Assembly: GCA_017550405.1 (NCBI GenBank)
Contig: JAFZPH010000049.1
Span: forward strand, 62,001 to 126,000
Direction of reading: 5' to 3'
DNA: 64,000 bases
Origin: Bacteroidales bacterium
GTDB lineage: Bacteria > Bacteroidota > Bacteroidia > Bacteroidales > P3
Shown: positions 8,917 to 18,342 of the stretch, piece after piece
How positions within the stretch are numbered: position 1 is the first letter of the stretch
How the letters are laid out: every line of letters begins with the position of its first letter
The notes under the pieces: generated by a model
The model's database searches: none
Seen by the model: only the letters and a program-made list of their open reading frames with translations
Told to the model about the DNA's origin: nothing
Program-made: the position numbers and the translations under genes

Positions 8917-9551
8917 AGAGATTTTTGATAATCGTTGAAGGCGATGCCGACAAAAAGTTCATTCGGGACTACTACCACCATCTGTTTGGTGAGGAGGCAC
9001 CCGAGAACAGCATCATCCATCCTGGGAAGAACAGCGATACTGGCGGATTGGGAAAACTAAAGTCGGAGGAAACCCTACAGGCACTCCGTCAGAACACCGA
9101 CCAAGGCGGGGTAAACCTTGTTATATTCGATGCCGATGAGAATCCTGCTGAGAGACGCGCCGAGCTATTGACGATAAAAGAAGCGTATGGTGTGGAATTT
9201 GAACTATTTCTCCTCCCTAACGACAAGGATGCTGGAGCGTTGGAAGACCTGTTGGAAAACATCATCAACCCCGACAACCAGCCCGTAATGGAATGCTGGC
9301 AGACATACGAAGGCGAATTGGCAAAGGTGCGGATACCCACCAAGACCCCACCCACACTGACCATCCCTGCCAAGAAAACCAAGATATACGCCTACCTCGA
9401 AACTTTATTGGGTAAATCAAGAAGCCAAAAGGAACTAATCAAAGACCGCAACCGCAACTACGAGAACACCCAGCACTGGAATCTGGATGCGGAGTATTTA
9501 GAACCGTTGAAGGAGTTACTAGAGAACATTATTATTCAAGAAGCCAAATGA
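8913..9551 (+). CDS. TOPRIM-like (DUF3226) protein, partner of the AAA ATPase
   Basis: 212 residues. The N-terminal IIVEGDADKKFI provides the TOPRIM glutamate, and LVIFDADEN near residue 72 provides the D-x-D pair; these two motifs bind Mg2+ in TOPRIM nucleases. The middle (PNDKDAGALEDLLENII) and the tail match DUF3226-type proteins. It overlaps the ATPase gene by four bases (ATGA) and in turn overlaps the methyltransferase gene the same way, implying translational coupling. Expected role: the nuclease or effector half of an ATPase-TOPRIM defence pair. The activity itself is inferred from the family. Confidence 0.8.
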   Translation: MKRFLIIVEGDADKKFIRDYYHHLFGEEAPENSIIHPGKNSDTGGLGKLKSEETLQALRQNTDQGGVNLVIFDADENPAERRAELLTIKEAYGVEFELFLLPNDKDAGALEDLLENIINPDNQPVMECWQTYEGELAKVRIPTKTPPTLTIPAKKTKIYAYLETLLGKSRSQKELIKDRNRNYENTQHWNLDAEYLEPLKELLENIIIQEAK

Positions 9552-10645
9552 TTGCCAAAGAACATAAAGATTCGAAAACCAGAAAACTGAAACCACGTTT
9601 TGAAGTGGTGGATTTGTTCTGTGGCATAGGTGGATTAAGCTATGGAATGAAGACGGCGGGTTTTCATATCTTGGCAGGCTATGACCTTGATTGGACATGC
9701 CAATATGCATACGAAACCAATACCGGCGGAAGATTCAATTATCGTGATGTCAACACCATCATCGGTGAAGAAATAAACAAGCTATACTCCAAACGTAAAA
9801 ACACGATACGAGTCCTTGCTGGTTGTGCCCCGTGCCAGCCTTTCTCTTCTTATTCATTTAAAAACAAGCAAAAAGACTCAAACAAGTACGATCTCCTATA
9901 CCAATTTGGCCGTCTAGTCGAAGAAGTGCGTCCTGATATTGTCACAATGGAGAATGTCACTCAGATATTGAATTTCAAAGCGAAGCCAGTACTACAAGAT
10001 TTCATTGACAAGTTAAAGTCTCTCGGTTACTTCGTTGATGCTAGACCCGTCTATTGTCCCGACTATGGCATTCCGCAAACTCGGAAAAGATTAGTTTTAC
10101 TTGCGTCAAGACTAGGGGAAATAAAACTCATTCCACCGACACACAACAAAAAAAATTATGTCACATTGAGAGAGGTTATTGGAGACTTACCACCACTGGA
10201 AAATGGCGAATGCTCTCCGTACGACCCTCTTCATAGAGCAAAATCTTTAAGTCCAATAAACAAAAAACGTATTAAAGCAACACCCTACGGTGGTGGCTGG
10301 AGAGATTGGCCAGAAGAATTAAAACTAAAATGCCATAAGACAGAAAAGGGGGCATCTTTTGGCAGCGTCTATGGCAGAATGGTTTGGGATAAGCCTGCTC
10401 CAACAATGACCACACAGTGTACCGGTTTAGGAAATGGTAGATTCGGTCATCCCGAACAAAACAGAGCAATTACGGCACGGGAAGCTGCGTTAATACAAAC
10501 TTTTCCTTTGGGATATAAGTTCTTCGAGGATGAGAAAAATGTTTCCATTGTGAAAGCATCTCGATATATTGGGAATGCCGTTCCTCCAAAATTGGGAGAG
10601 ATAATTGGTATTAGTATTAAAACTCATATAAACCAAACAATATGA
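9548..10645 (+). CDS. DNA cytosine-5 methyltransferase
   Basis: 365 residues with the C5 methyltransferase motifs in order: I DLFCGIGGLSYG (SAM binding, residue ~23), IV GCAPCQPFS with the catalytic Cys, VI ENV, VIII PQTRKRLV, IX ITAREAALIQTFP and X IGNAVPPKLGE. The target-recognition region lies between VIII and IX; its sequence specificity cannot be read. It starts on an ATGA overlap with the TOPRIM gene and ends on an ATGA overlap with the GHKL gene. The likely role is to protect host DNA for a type II-like restriction system, with the GHKL ATPase and HNH nuclease downstream. Deamination of the methylated base would give T:G mismatches, which fits the Vsr gene in the same operon. Confidence 0.92.
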   Translation: MIAKEHKDSKTRKLKPRFEVVDLFCGIGGLSYGMKTAGFHILAGYDLDWTCQYAYETNTGGRFNYRDVNTIIGEEINKLYSKRKNTIRVLAGCAPCQPFSSYSFKNKQKDSNKYDLLYQFGRLVEEVRPDIVTMENVTQILNFKAKPVLQDFIDKLKSLGYFVDARPVYCPDYGIPQTRKRLVLLASRLGEIKLIPPTHNKKNYVTLREVIGDLPPLENGECSPYDPLHRAKSLSPINKKRIKATPYGGGWRDWPEELKLKCHKTEKGASFGSVYGRMVWDKPAPTMTTQCTGLGNGRFGHPEQNRAITAREAALIQTFPLGYKFFEDEKNVSIVKASRYIGNAVPPKLGEIIGISIKTHINQTI

Positions 10646-12288
10646 AACAATACAACTTCAACATTTCATTAAGCATTTTAAACCATTTGGGGAGAAATCT
10701 ATATCGTAGTTTTATCACTGTCCTTGGAGAAGCTATTTCTAATTCGTGGGATGCCGATGCTCGTAATGTATATATTACAATAGACCGTGAAGCGAAACTT
10801 CTCATCGTCAGAGACGACGGAAATGGTATGAATGAGGATGATTTTCAAAACAAGTTTTTAAAGATAGGGTATTCCAAACGCAAAGACAATAAAACACATA
10901 CAGATAATGGACGTCCCTTCATTGGTCGAAAAGGTATTGGCAAACTTGCCTTACTCTCTTGTGCACAGAAAATAACGGTTCTAACAAAGACAGATGAATC
11001 TACTATTGTAGGTGGTGTTATTGATAATTCTGGCCTAGACAAGGCCATAAAGGATGATATATCATCTAATGAGTATAGCCTTGAAGTACCGGAAGAAACC
11101 CTGCTTGCATCATATGATAAAATAATAGGAGAAAAGGGAACTGTTATTATTTTTGAAGATTTAAAGGATGGTATCCGAAATCGAATTGAATATATTGTTA
11201 AACTTGTTGCATTGTATTTCCGTTTCTCGCTTAAAGACACAAGTTTCAATATTTTTATTAATAATAACTTGGTAACAATTAAAGAGTTAGATGATATAAA
11301 ACAAAAGACACAGTTTGTATGGATATTGAACGAAATAGATGATCCATATATTAATGATAGCGAGTTTAAAAAGAAGAAAACAATAACACTAGCAAACAAT
11401 AATGTCAAAGGTTTTATAGCATCTGTAGAGACACCTTCTGATATAAAAATACGAGGAACTGAGGAAAAAATCACTATTGATTTATTTGTAAATGGCAGGT
11501 TGAGAGAGAAAGACATTCTGCGTCATATTCCCACTGCACGGATTGTTGAAAGCTACCTTTATGGGCAAATACATTTTGATGACTTGGACGATGAAAGCGA
11601 TAGGTTTACTAGTAGCCGAGAGGGGGTTGTTCCGGACGATCCAAAATTTAAAGATTTGTTGAATAATTTAGAAACTGCCATAAAAACCGTAATTAACGAC
11701 TGGGATGTTTGGCGTTTAGAGATCAATCAGGATGGAGATTCTGAGAATCCACGGATAACTAAGAAACAAAGGAAATCGAAAGAACTAGTTAATGTTGTAG
11801 TAGAGGACTTTATTCCGCCCAAAGACAATGATACAAGTCGAAAAAAAGTTGAAGGCTGGGTTAAAAACATCCAAGAAGACGCCGAGTTCAACCTAACATC
11901 TTATGGAGAATGTTTTATTTCCGAAAATCTTCTTAGGCAATATATATCCGAGAAAAAGATTGCCATACCTCAAGGCATACAAAATCAAATCGATAACGAA
12001 TGGAAGCCAAAGGCCAATGCTGCAAAACAGCGAGCCAATATTAATTTTGACATTCGTGAGAATGACTCTGATTTGTCCTATTTAGATATGGATAGATTAG
12101 CGTCTATTGCCGACGATGAAACGGACAAAATAAAGAAAGCGACGCTACAGAGAGACGCCACAGAATATAAACCCATACGAGACGCTTTGGCCCACACCTC
12201 AAGACTCACTGCTATTGCAAAGAGTCGATTAAACATCACATATGAAAATATTAAAGCCAGGATTATTGGTCTGTTAAACAAAGCATAG
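10642..12288 (+). CDS. GHKL (HSP90/MutL/MORC-like) ATPase of a restriction-modification operon
   Basis: 548 residues. The N-terminal GHKL ATPase fold shows the N box GEAISNSWDADA (Glu30, Asn34), G1 DDGNGM (~58-63) and G2 GRKGIGKLAL (~95-104). A transducer-like S5 region follows, including TSSREGVV. The C-terminal half is helical and charged. Stand-alone GHKL proteins next to cytosine methyltransferases and nucleases were described as the bacterial relatives of eukaryotic MORC ATPases, thought to remodel or loop DNA during restriction. The ATGA overlap with the methyltransferase gene and the HNH gene 16 bases downstream support that role. The DNA is markedly A/T-rich compared with backbone genes, a sign of transfer. 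Confidence 0.82.
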   Translation: MKQYNFNISLSILNHLGRNLYRSFITVLGEAISNSWDADARNVYITIDREAKLLIVRDDGNGMNEDDFQNKFLKIGYSKRKDNKTHTDNGRPFIGRKGIGKLALLSCAQKITVLTKTDESTIVGGVIDNSGLDKAIKDDISSNEYSLEVPEETLLASYDKIIGEKGTVIIFEDLKDGIRNRIEYIVKLVALYFRFSLKDTSFNIFINNNLVTIKELDDIKQKTQFVWILNEIDDPYINDSEFKKKKTITLANNNVKGFIASVETPSDIKIRGTEEKITIDLFVNGRLREKDILRHIPTARIVESYLYGQIHFDDLDDESDRFTSSREGVVPDDPKFKDLLNNLETAIKTVINDWDVWRLEINQDGDSENPRITKKQRKSKELVNVVVEDFIPPKDNDTSRKKVEGWVKNIQEDAEFNLTSYGECFISENLLRQYISEKKIAIPQGIQNQIDNEWKPKANAAKQRANINFDIRENDSDLSYLDMDRLASIADDETDKIKKATLQRDATEYKPIRDALAHTSRLTAIAKSRLNITYENIKARIIGLLNKA

Positions 12289-12304
12289 ATTTGACATTCA
12301 TTTT

Positions 12305-13090
12305 ATGTCAGAAACAAAGAACAATTGGTCAGAAGAACAGATTACGGTGGTGCTTTATGAGTATTGCCGGAATCCTTTTGGCCAATTCTCAGGGACTAAG
12401 CAGTTTGTTAAAGATTTAGGGCAATTACTTGGTCGTTCCCCTGGTGCTATTGTCCGTAAGGTTGGGAATCTTGCCAGTTTTGACCCTCAAATGAAAGAAA
12501 GAGGTGTTGGTGGTCTTGGCCACACTGGTAAGCTTGATGAGATTGTCTGGAATAAGTATTATGGCCATTGGGACCAACTTGCTTATGATGCAGAAGTGCT
12601 ATTGGCTAAGTTCAGGAACAAGGAACTTGAAGATTCTTTGACCATTGATATTCACGATTTACCTAAAGGTACTGAGCGAACCCAAGAGGTAAAGCGAAGA
12701 ATCAATCAGAGTTTCTTTAGGGATACAGTGTTATCATCGTATGAAAATAAGTGCTGTATTACTGGCATCAATAATCCCAAACTACTTCATGCTTGTCATA
12801 TTATTGGCTGGAGTGAAGACGAGTCGAATAGGACTAATCCGCAAAATGGTTTATGTCTTAATGTGCTTTTCCATAAAGCGTATGATGAGTACTTAATTGG
12901 TATTTCTCCAGACTACGCGGTGTTTGTTTCCGATGAGTTTCTGGGGACCAAGTTGGATTATGTAGACGACTCTACAAGGGTATATGTAAAGAGTATAAAC
13001 AACAGAAAACTGATAATGCCCAAACGATTCCTTCCCGACAAGGATTTGTTGGCCATTCATTTTGATAACTATAGAAAAAATAATGCATAG
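12305..13090 (+). CDS. HNH restriction endonuclease
   Basis: 261 residues. The C-terminal half carries an HNH_2-type nuclease core: CCITGINNPKLLHACHIIGW, then NPQNGLCLNVLFHKAYDEYLI, with His-Asn-His in the expected order. The N-terminal half (WSEEQITVVLYEYCRNPFGQF...GRSPGAIVRKVGNLASFDP) is the helical domain common in putative HNH restriction enzymes that partner C5 methyltransferases. It follows the GHKL gene after 16 bases. With the methyltransferase and GHKL ATPase it probably makes a type II-like restriction system; this assignment is inferred from context. Confidence 0.85.
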   Translation: MSETKNNWSEEQITVVLYEYCRNPFGQFSGTKQFVKDLGQLLGRSPGAIVRKVGNLASFDPQMKERGVGGLGHTGKLDEIVWNKYYGHWDQLAYDAEVLLAKFRNKELEDSLTIDIHDLPKGTERTQEVKRRINQSFFRDTVLSSYENKCCITGINNPKLLHACHIIGWSEDESNRTNPQNGLCLNVLFHKAYDEYLIGISPDYAVFVSDEFLGTKLDYVDDSTRVYVKSINNRKLIMPKRFLPDKDLLAIHFDNYRKNNA

Positions 13091-13162
13091 ATTACCAAGA
13101 CATATTCTTTTATTGGCATTTGAAGGATTTGCTCGAAACTAATAAACAACAAAAAGAATCAG

Positions 13163-14863
13163 ATGGAAAAACTGCAAGCTATCAATAAATGGTTTAATCA
13201 GTGCTTTGAAAAAGCCTCTACTTTTAAAAAAGCACAAACCACATCAGATATCGACAAAGTAGTAAGTGATCTTATTACAAAAAAAATTCCCCAAGAAATC
13301 AGCTCATACTTGAATGATACAAAATATCTTGTCAATGGATCTGTTGGGAAAGGACGAGCTACAAAAGCACCGTGGATTGCAATCTTAGATAGAGAAATAA
13401 CGACCTCTACCAGAGAAGGGGTTTACATTGTTTTCGTACTCTCATCAGATTACAAGCATGTTTACTTGACATTAAATCAAGGTACAACTGTACCTGGACA
13501 ATTTGGTCCAAGATTAGGGAAAAAAGAAATTGCCAATAATACTAATCGGATTAGAAACTTGTTGAATATTAACAACCCTTTTCTCAAAACAGACGGGAAT
13601 GCCGATATCGCAGACGAAAGATATAGGGTAGGAAGTATATATTATACTTTATGGGATGTGGATGATGCGCTAAAAGGAAAGAGCGTACTTGCACTATATC
13701 TAAGCATTTATAAAAAATATAAGGAGTCATTCATTACACATCCATCTCCAACAATCCACACACCTAAGACAAAGACTTTATTGCCTTTTTCTATTACACA
13801 TGTTGTAGATTCAATACTCTCCACCAGTCTCATCTATTCCGATACCCTTATCAAAGGCTTTGCCTATTCGCTGATGGCCAAGCCTTTTGTTATCCTGAGT
13901 GGTTTGGCAGGGTCGGGGAAGACGCAGTTGGCGTTGGCTTTTGCCAAATGTATGAGCGAGAATATTGAGGAGCAGGTTTGCACGGTTTCCATCGGGGCGG
14001 ATTGGACAAACCGAGAGCCGTTACTGGGTTATCCCAATGCGTTGAGAAGTGGCGAATATGTGATGCCAGAAAGTGGTGTACTGCAATTGCTGATGCGTGC
14101 TGAATATGACTCCACCAAGCCCTATTTCTTGATTCTTGACGAGATGAACCTCAGCGTGGTGGAACGTTACTTTGCCGACTTCCTCAGCGCTATGGAATCG
14201 AGAGAAAAAATCAAGCTTTGGGATGGTAGTGAGGAAGTACCTGCAGAAATATCGCTCCCCAAAAATGTGTTTATCATCGGCACCATCAATGTGGACGAAA
14301 CCACTTATATGTTCAGCCCCAAGGTGCTCGACCGCGCCAATGTGATTGAGTTCAAGATTGCACCAGAGGAGATGGAGCATTATCTCAATGAGAAAAAAGA
14401 CATCCACCTTGAAAAAGCCTACTCGGCTTGTGCTGATATGGCTGTGGATTTTGTGGAGAAAGCAAAGATGCAAATTAAGATAGAAAATGGGGAGGAAAAA
14501 GATATTTTGCTCTCGTTCTTCAAGGAATTGAAGCAGGTAAATGCTGAGTTTGGCTACCGCACGGTGAATGAAATATGCCGTTATCTTCACTATGCTGGTG
14601 AAGATACAGATGGACTACAGAAAGAAAATGCCATTGACACCGCCATCTTGCAAAAACTACTCCCCAAACTGCATGGCTCCCGGAAGAAACTGGTGCCCGT
14701 GCTAACTGCCATGTGGAAACTCTGTCTGAAAGACAGCGTGGCCAAGGAAATAGATGCTGAGTATGACGTGGCTGATTTCAAATATCCTGAGTCGGCCGAG
14801 AAGATTCAACGAATGTACCACGCTGTGGTGGACAACGGATTTACCAGTTTTGCAGAAGCCTAA
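13163..14863 (+). CDS. McrB-like AAA+ GTPase/ATPase with MrcB N-terminal domain
   Basis: 566 residues. Residues ~1-200 match the MrcB/DUF3578 N-terminal DNA-binding type (INKWFNQCFEKAS..., then APWIAILDREITTSTREGVYIVFVLS...LNQGT). The AAA+ domain follows: Walker A GLAGSGKT (~247-254), Walker B FLILDEMNLS (~320-329) with the McrB-typical VERYFADFLSAME, and the sensor IIGTINVDETTY. McrB proteins form hexameric NTP-driven motors that translocate DNA and activate an McrC nuclease. The matching McrC-like gene is two genes downstream, separated by a DUF1016 nuclease. A 72-base gap after the HNH gene has no clear promoter. Base composition shifts from A/T-rich in the N-terminal half to more balanced in the AAA half, hinting at a mosaic gene. 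Confidence 0.88.
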   Translation: MEKLQAINKWFNQCFEKASTFKKAQTTSDIDKVVSDLITKKIPQEISSYLNDTKYLVNGSVGKGRATKAPWIAILDREITTSTREGVYIVFVLSSDYKHVYLTLNQGTTVPGQFGPRLGKKEIANNTNRIRNLLNINNPFLKTDGNADIADERYRVGSIYYTLWDVDDALKGKSVLALYLSIYKKYKESFITHPSPTIHTPKTKTLLPFSITHVVDSILSTSLIYSDTLIKGFAYSLMAKPFVILSGLAGSGKTQLALAFAKCMSENIEEQVCTVSIGADWTNREPLLGYPNALRSGEYVMPESGVLQLLMRAEYDSTKPYFLILDEMNLSVVERYFADFLSAMESREKIKLWDGSEEVPAEISLPKNVFIIGTINVDETTYMFSPKVLDRANVIEFKIAPEEMEHYLNEKKDIHLEKAYSACADMAVDFVEKAKMQIKIENGEEKDILLSFFKELKQVNAEFGYRTVNEICRYLHYAGEDTDGLQKENAIDTAILQKLLPKLHGSRKKLVPVLTAMWKLCLKDSVAKEIDAEYDVADFKYPESAEKIQRMYHAVVDNGFTSFAEA

Positions 14864-14877
14864 TAATCGATTGGAGT

Positions 14878-15930
14878 ATGGCAAATGAAATAGTGAAAAA
14901 AGAGGTTGCGTTGCCAGATTCGGAACTGCTGACTCTTGCCGATAGGATTGTACGAGTGATTGAAGAAAGCAGATTGGCTTTGGCAATCAGCATCAATGAG
15001 ACCATGAAGACAACCTATTGGAGAATAGGGCAACATATCGTGGAATTTGAGCAGCAAGGCAATGCCCGCGCCAAATACGGAACATCGCTATTGGCTAATC
15101 TATCCAAAATACTCAGAGCAAAAGTAGGGCGCGGATACAGTCGTCCCAATCTGAACAATATGCGTAAGTTTTACCTGATGTATCCAAATTTTCAGACATC
15201 TGACAAATCCGATTCAATATGTCAGATGTCTGACAAATTAACCTGGTCGCATATTTGTGAACTGCTGACGATAGATGACCCCTTAGAACGCCAATTCTAC
15301 GAAAAGGAATGTGTTGCAGAGGGGTGGACGGCAGACGCTTTGCATCGGCAGAAAGAGAGCGGACTGTTCATGCGTTTGGCATTGAGCAAAGACAAAGAGG
15401 GGGTTCTTCTGTTAGCAAATAAAGGGCAGCAGCTTCAAACACCAGAAGATGTGGTAAAGAATACCTACACGCTGGAATTTCTTGGCCTTGAGGAGAAGAA
15501 ACTATATAGGGAGAGTGATTTGGAGAAGCGACTAATAGACAATATGCAGATGTTCCTGTTAGAACTTGGCAAGGGATTTACTTTTGTCAAGCGGCAATAT
15601 GGACTCACAATCAACAATACGCATTACCATATAGACTTGGTGTTCTATCACAGGATCCTACGTTGCTTTGTGCTGATAGACCTGAAGCGAGGAGCTGTGA
15701 AGCACAAGGATATAGGGCAGATGAACATGTATCTTGGCTATTTTGCAAAAGAGGAGAACGTAGAGGGAGACAACCCTCCTATAGGCATCATTATGAGTCA
15801 TTACAAAGATGAATTGATGGTGGAATATGCCACATACGGTATGGACTCGAACTTGTTTGTATCCAAATATGAACTATATTTGCCGAATAAAGAAGAACTG
15901 CGCAAAATGGTGAATACGATACTGATGTAG
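14878..15930 (+). CDS. DUF1016 (YhcG-type) PD-(D/E)XK nuclease
   Basis: 350 residues. The N-terminal DUF1016_N domain (RQ/AISINETMKTTYWRIGQHIVEFEQQG...YGTSLL..LS..L...VGRGYSRPNLNNMRKFY) is a helical region. The C-terminal nuclease domain begins at LTWSHICELLTIDDPLERQFYEKEC and carries YHIDLVFYHRILRCFVLIDLKRG, where D-(x)n-DxK are the PD-(D/E)XK metal ligands; most relatives have ELK, here DLK. The linker between the domains is interrupted by a 13-bp inverted repeat (15193-15232). DUF1016 proteins are common in defence islands. Lying between the McrB-like and McrC-like genes, with gaps of 14 and 1 bases, it is probably a component of the same system. Confidence 0.85.
   Translation: MANEIVKKEVALPDSELLTLADRIVRVIEESRLALAISINETMKTTYWRIGQHIVEFEQQGNARAKYGTSLLANLSKILRAKVGRGYSRPNLNNMRKFYLMYPNFQTSDKSDSICQMSDKLTWSHICELLTIDDPLERQFYEKECVAEGWTADALHRQKESGLFMRLALSKDKEGVLLLANKGQQLQTPEDVVKNTYTLEFLGLEEKKLYRESDLEKRLIDNMQMFLLELGKGFTFVKRQYGLTINNTHYHIDLVFYHRILRCFVLIDLKRGAVKHKDIGQMNMYLGYFAKEENVEGDNPPIGIIMSHYKDELMVEYATYGMDSNLFVSKYELYLPNKEELRKMVNTILM
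15193..15232. repeat. Inverted repeat within the DUF1016 gene linker
   Basis: CAGACATCTGACA at 15193-15205 and its exact reverse complement TGTCAGATGTCTG at 15220-15232, 14 bases apart. Both arms encode near-identical short peptides (TSDKS and MSDKL). It lies exactly between the two DUF1016 domains and keeps the frame. Confidence 0.8.
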
Positions 15931-15931
15931 T

Positions 15932-18250
15932 ATGGATAAGCCTCTCGAAGTACCCATCAACAAACCGGAAGGTATAAAACTGATTATATACCCTCTGTCA
16001 TCGAATGCGAAAGTGTTTGAGGAGGAGCAGTCTGATGATTTGGGTGAAGCGAGATGGCAGTTGGTTGAGGGGGAGGATTATGAGTATGAGTTTCAAGGTG
16101 AGCATGGGCCAGCAGTTGGGTACTACTTTAAAGAGCATGAACTTGTTCGCCCATCAAAAAGTACGCCATCGCGAGGGTTGATTAAGACAGGCATCTATGT
16201 CGGCTGCCTGACTTTGTATGTTGCCAATCAATCGGGCTTTGAGACGGAAGTGAGCTTTGAGGTGCGTTCCGTAAAAGTGGATTACAGGGAGGATTATCGA
16301 AGTATGCTTCACGACATCACTCGACACTTTACGGATTTGGTGATGATGCAGGGTTCACCTGTCACACAACGGTTTGAAGTAGATATCAATGAAGACAGAA
16401 AGACGCTATACCAGCAATTTGCTTTTATGAAGTCTTTGGTGGACAGCGAAGAGTTTGAAGAAGCCCTGAACAAGATATTCTACAATCCTATCCATAAGTG
16501 GACAGGGACGACCGTAGAGAAAGACATCTGTGCAGTAAAAAGACTTGGCCGACACGAAATAAAACAGATTGCATTCAGCAAGAACCGACTGCCATTAAGT
16601 GATAGCTTGGGGATTGATAGTGTACCCCGCAGACTGAATGTCTCCTATAAGAGAGACACAGTCGATGTGGCTGAAAACCGTTTCGTAAAATATGTATTGC
16701 AATCGTTTGCTTCGTTTTGCAGCACCATCCAGCAATGCGACAACGCTAGCCCGAGACTGAAAAACGAGGCTGAACTAACAGCCAAGAAACTGACAGGATG
16801 GCTGAGCCGCAGTTTCTTCCATGAGGTGGCTAACCTGCAGGTCATGACACTGAACAGTCCTGCATTGCAAAGGAAAGACGGCTACAGGGAAGTGTTGCAG
16901 GCCTGGATGATGTCAAAACTGGCAGCACAAATAACGTGGAAAGGCGGCGACAATGTGTATCGGGCAGGAATGCGTAATGTGGCTGCTTTGTACGAATATT
17001 GGGTGTTTTTCAAGTTGCTCGATATAGTCAAAGAGACATTCCATCTGGAACTGACAGAAGCAGATGAAAAGAAGTTGGTAAAAACCGACAAGGACAACAT
17101 CAATCTTGAACTCAGACAAGGCCGCATGACAATGGTGGGTGGAGAGTTTCATGAAGCCTCCCGCACATTGAAAGTCAAGCTGTATTATAATAGAACTTTC
17201 AAGGGGTCAAGTCAATTAGATGGAAGCGGCTCGTGGACAACCGACATGCGTCCAGACTATACCCTATCGATATGGCCGGGAAGCATAAAAGAAGAGGATG
17301 CAGAAAAGCAAGACATCATCGTTCACGTTCATTTTGACGCAAAGTACAAGCTGGAAAGAATTCTGCTCAATGACAAAGACATAGATGAAGTTCATACTTT
17401 CAATGATAGTGACGATGAAGGCCTAACCGAAGATGAGCTGATTATGAATCAAGAAAAACTTGAGGAGGAAAAAGGCATTTACAAACAGGTAGATTTGCTT
17501 AAGATGCATGCTTACAAAGATGCAATCCGCCGTACCAGCGGAGCATACATTCTTTATCCCGGCACAGAAAACAAAAGACTCAGAGGCTTTCATGAGGTGT
17601 TACCCGGATTGGGAGCGTTTTGTCTCAGTCCGGACAGATTTGAACAGGATTCAAAGGAGATTGAGCACTTCTTGCACGACATATTGAAACACATGCTAAA
17701 CAGAGCCTCACAGCGCGAGCGTATGGCATATCATACTTATGAAATCCATAAAGAAGAGCCATTGACGGTCAGTGAATCTTTGCCAGAACCTTATGGTGAT
17801 AATCGCAGTTTGATACCAGAGGAGACTTTTGTGTTGGTAGGATCATTTCGCGATGAGAACCATTTGAATTGGATACTCAACAACAAGATATATAATACCC
17901 GAACTGGGACAAAGCACGGCTCTTTGAGATTGAAACAAGAGATCACAACAGCTAAATATGTCTTGCTGCATAACGACAGTAAACAACTCCTACTGCGGCT
18001 GGGCAACAGGGGGCCGAGGGTGATGTCGAAAGCGGTCTTGGAAAAAATGCCTTATTCTAGCTTATACTCTCCAAACTCAGACTATTATGTTGTTTTTGAT
18101 ATTGCTGATACAGAGCCTGAAAAAGAGTTTAAGAATGTCAGATGGAAAATTCACAAAATGAGTCTTGACGGATTATTAAAAGAAGGTCATTTGATTGCCG
18201 AACCTGAAGGAGTATCCTTAGCCACTTTAATGAAATACGTGATAAAATAA
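15932..18250 (+). CDS. McrC-like DUF2357 nuclease
   Basis: 772 residues. The N-terminal two thirds match DUF2357 proteins, including the RRLNVSYKRDTVDVAENRFVKYVLQSF motif near residue 230-260 that is common to McrC relatives. The region around residues 425-475 holds the nuclease core: MRPDYTLSIWPG, then HVHFDAKYKLE, i.e. PD...DxK. An insert of Asp/Glu-rich sequence (DIDEVHTFNDSDDEGLTEDELIM) follows the core. McrC proteins bind the McrB ring and cut DNA. The start is 2 bases after the DUF1016 stop. A type IV-like target (modified invader DNA) is the family expectation, but the specificity is unknown and the presence of a host C5 methyltransferase in the same operon makes it an interesting question. 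Confidence 0.85.
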   Translation: MDKPLEVPINKPEGIKLIIYPLSSNAKVFEEEQSDDLGEARWQLVEGEDYEYEFQGEHGPAVGYYFKEHELVRPSKSTPSRGLIKTGIYVGCLTLYVANQSGFETEVSFEVRSVKVDYREDYRSMLHDITRHFTDLVMMQGSPVTQRFEVDINEDRKTLYQQFAFMKSLVDSEEFEEALNKIFYNPIHKWTGTTVEKDICAVKRLGRHEIKQIAFSKNRLPLSDSLGIDSVPRRLNVSYKRDTVDVAENRFVKYVLQSFASFCSTIQQCDNASPRLKNEAELTAKKLTGWLSRSFFHEVANLQVMTLNSPALQRKDGYREVLQAWMMSKLAAQITWKGGDNVYRAGMRNVAALYEYWVFFKLLDIVKETFHLELTEADEKKLVKTDKDNINLELRQGRMTMVGGEFHEASRTLKVKLYYNRTFKGSSQLDGSGSWTTDMRPDYTLSIWPGSIKEEDAEKQDIIVHVHFDAKYKLERILLNDKDIDEVHTFNDSDDEGLTEDELIMNQEKLEEEKGIYKQVDLLKMHAYKDAIRRTSGAYILYPGTENKRLRGFHEVLPGLGAFCLSPDRFEQDSKEIEHFLHDILKHMLNRASQRERMAYHTYEIHKEEPLTVSESLPEPYGDNRSLIPEETFVLVGSFRDENHLNWILNNKIYNTRTGTKHGSLRLKQEITTAKYVLLHNDSKQLLLRLGNRGPRVMSKAVLEKMPYSSLYSPNSDYYVVFDIADTEPEKEFKNVRWKIHKMSLDGLLKEGHLIAEPEGVSLATLMKYVIK

Positions 18251-18342
18251 TAAACCCAACCACGAAACAACTGCTACTATGGAGTGCTAGCTCTATAATC
18301 AGCAGAGGAATTTGGAGATATATTTAACTAAAGATAAGTCCC

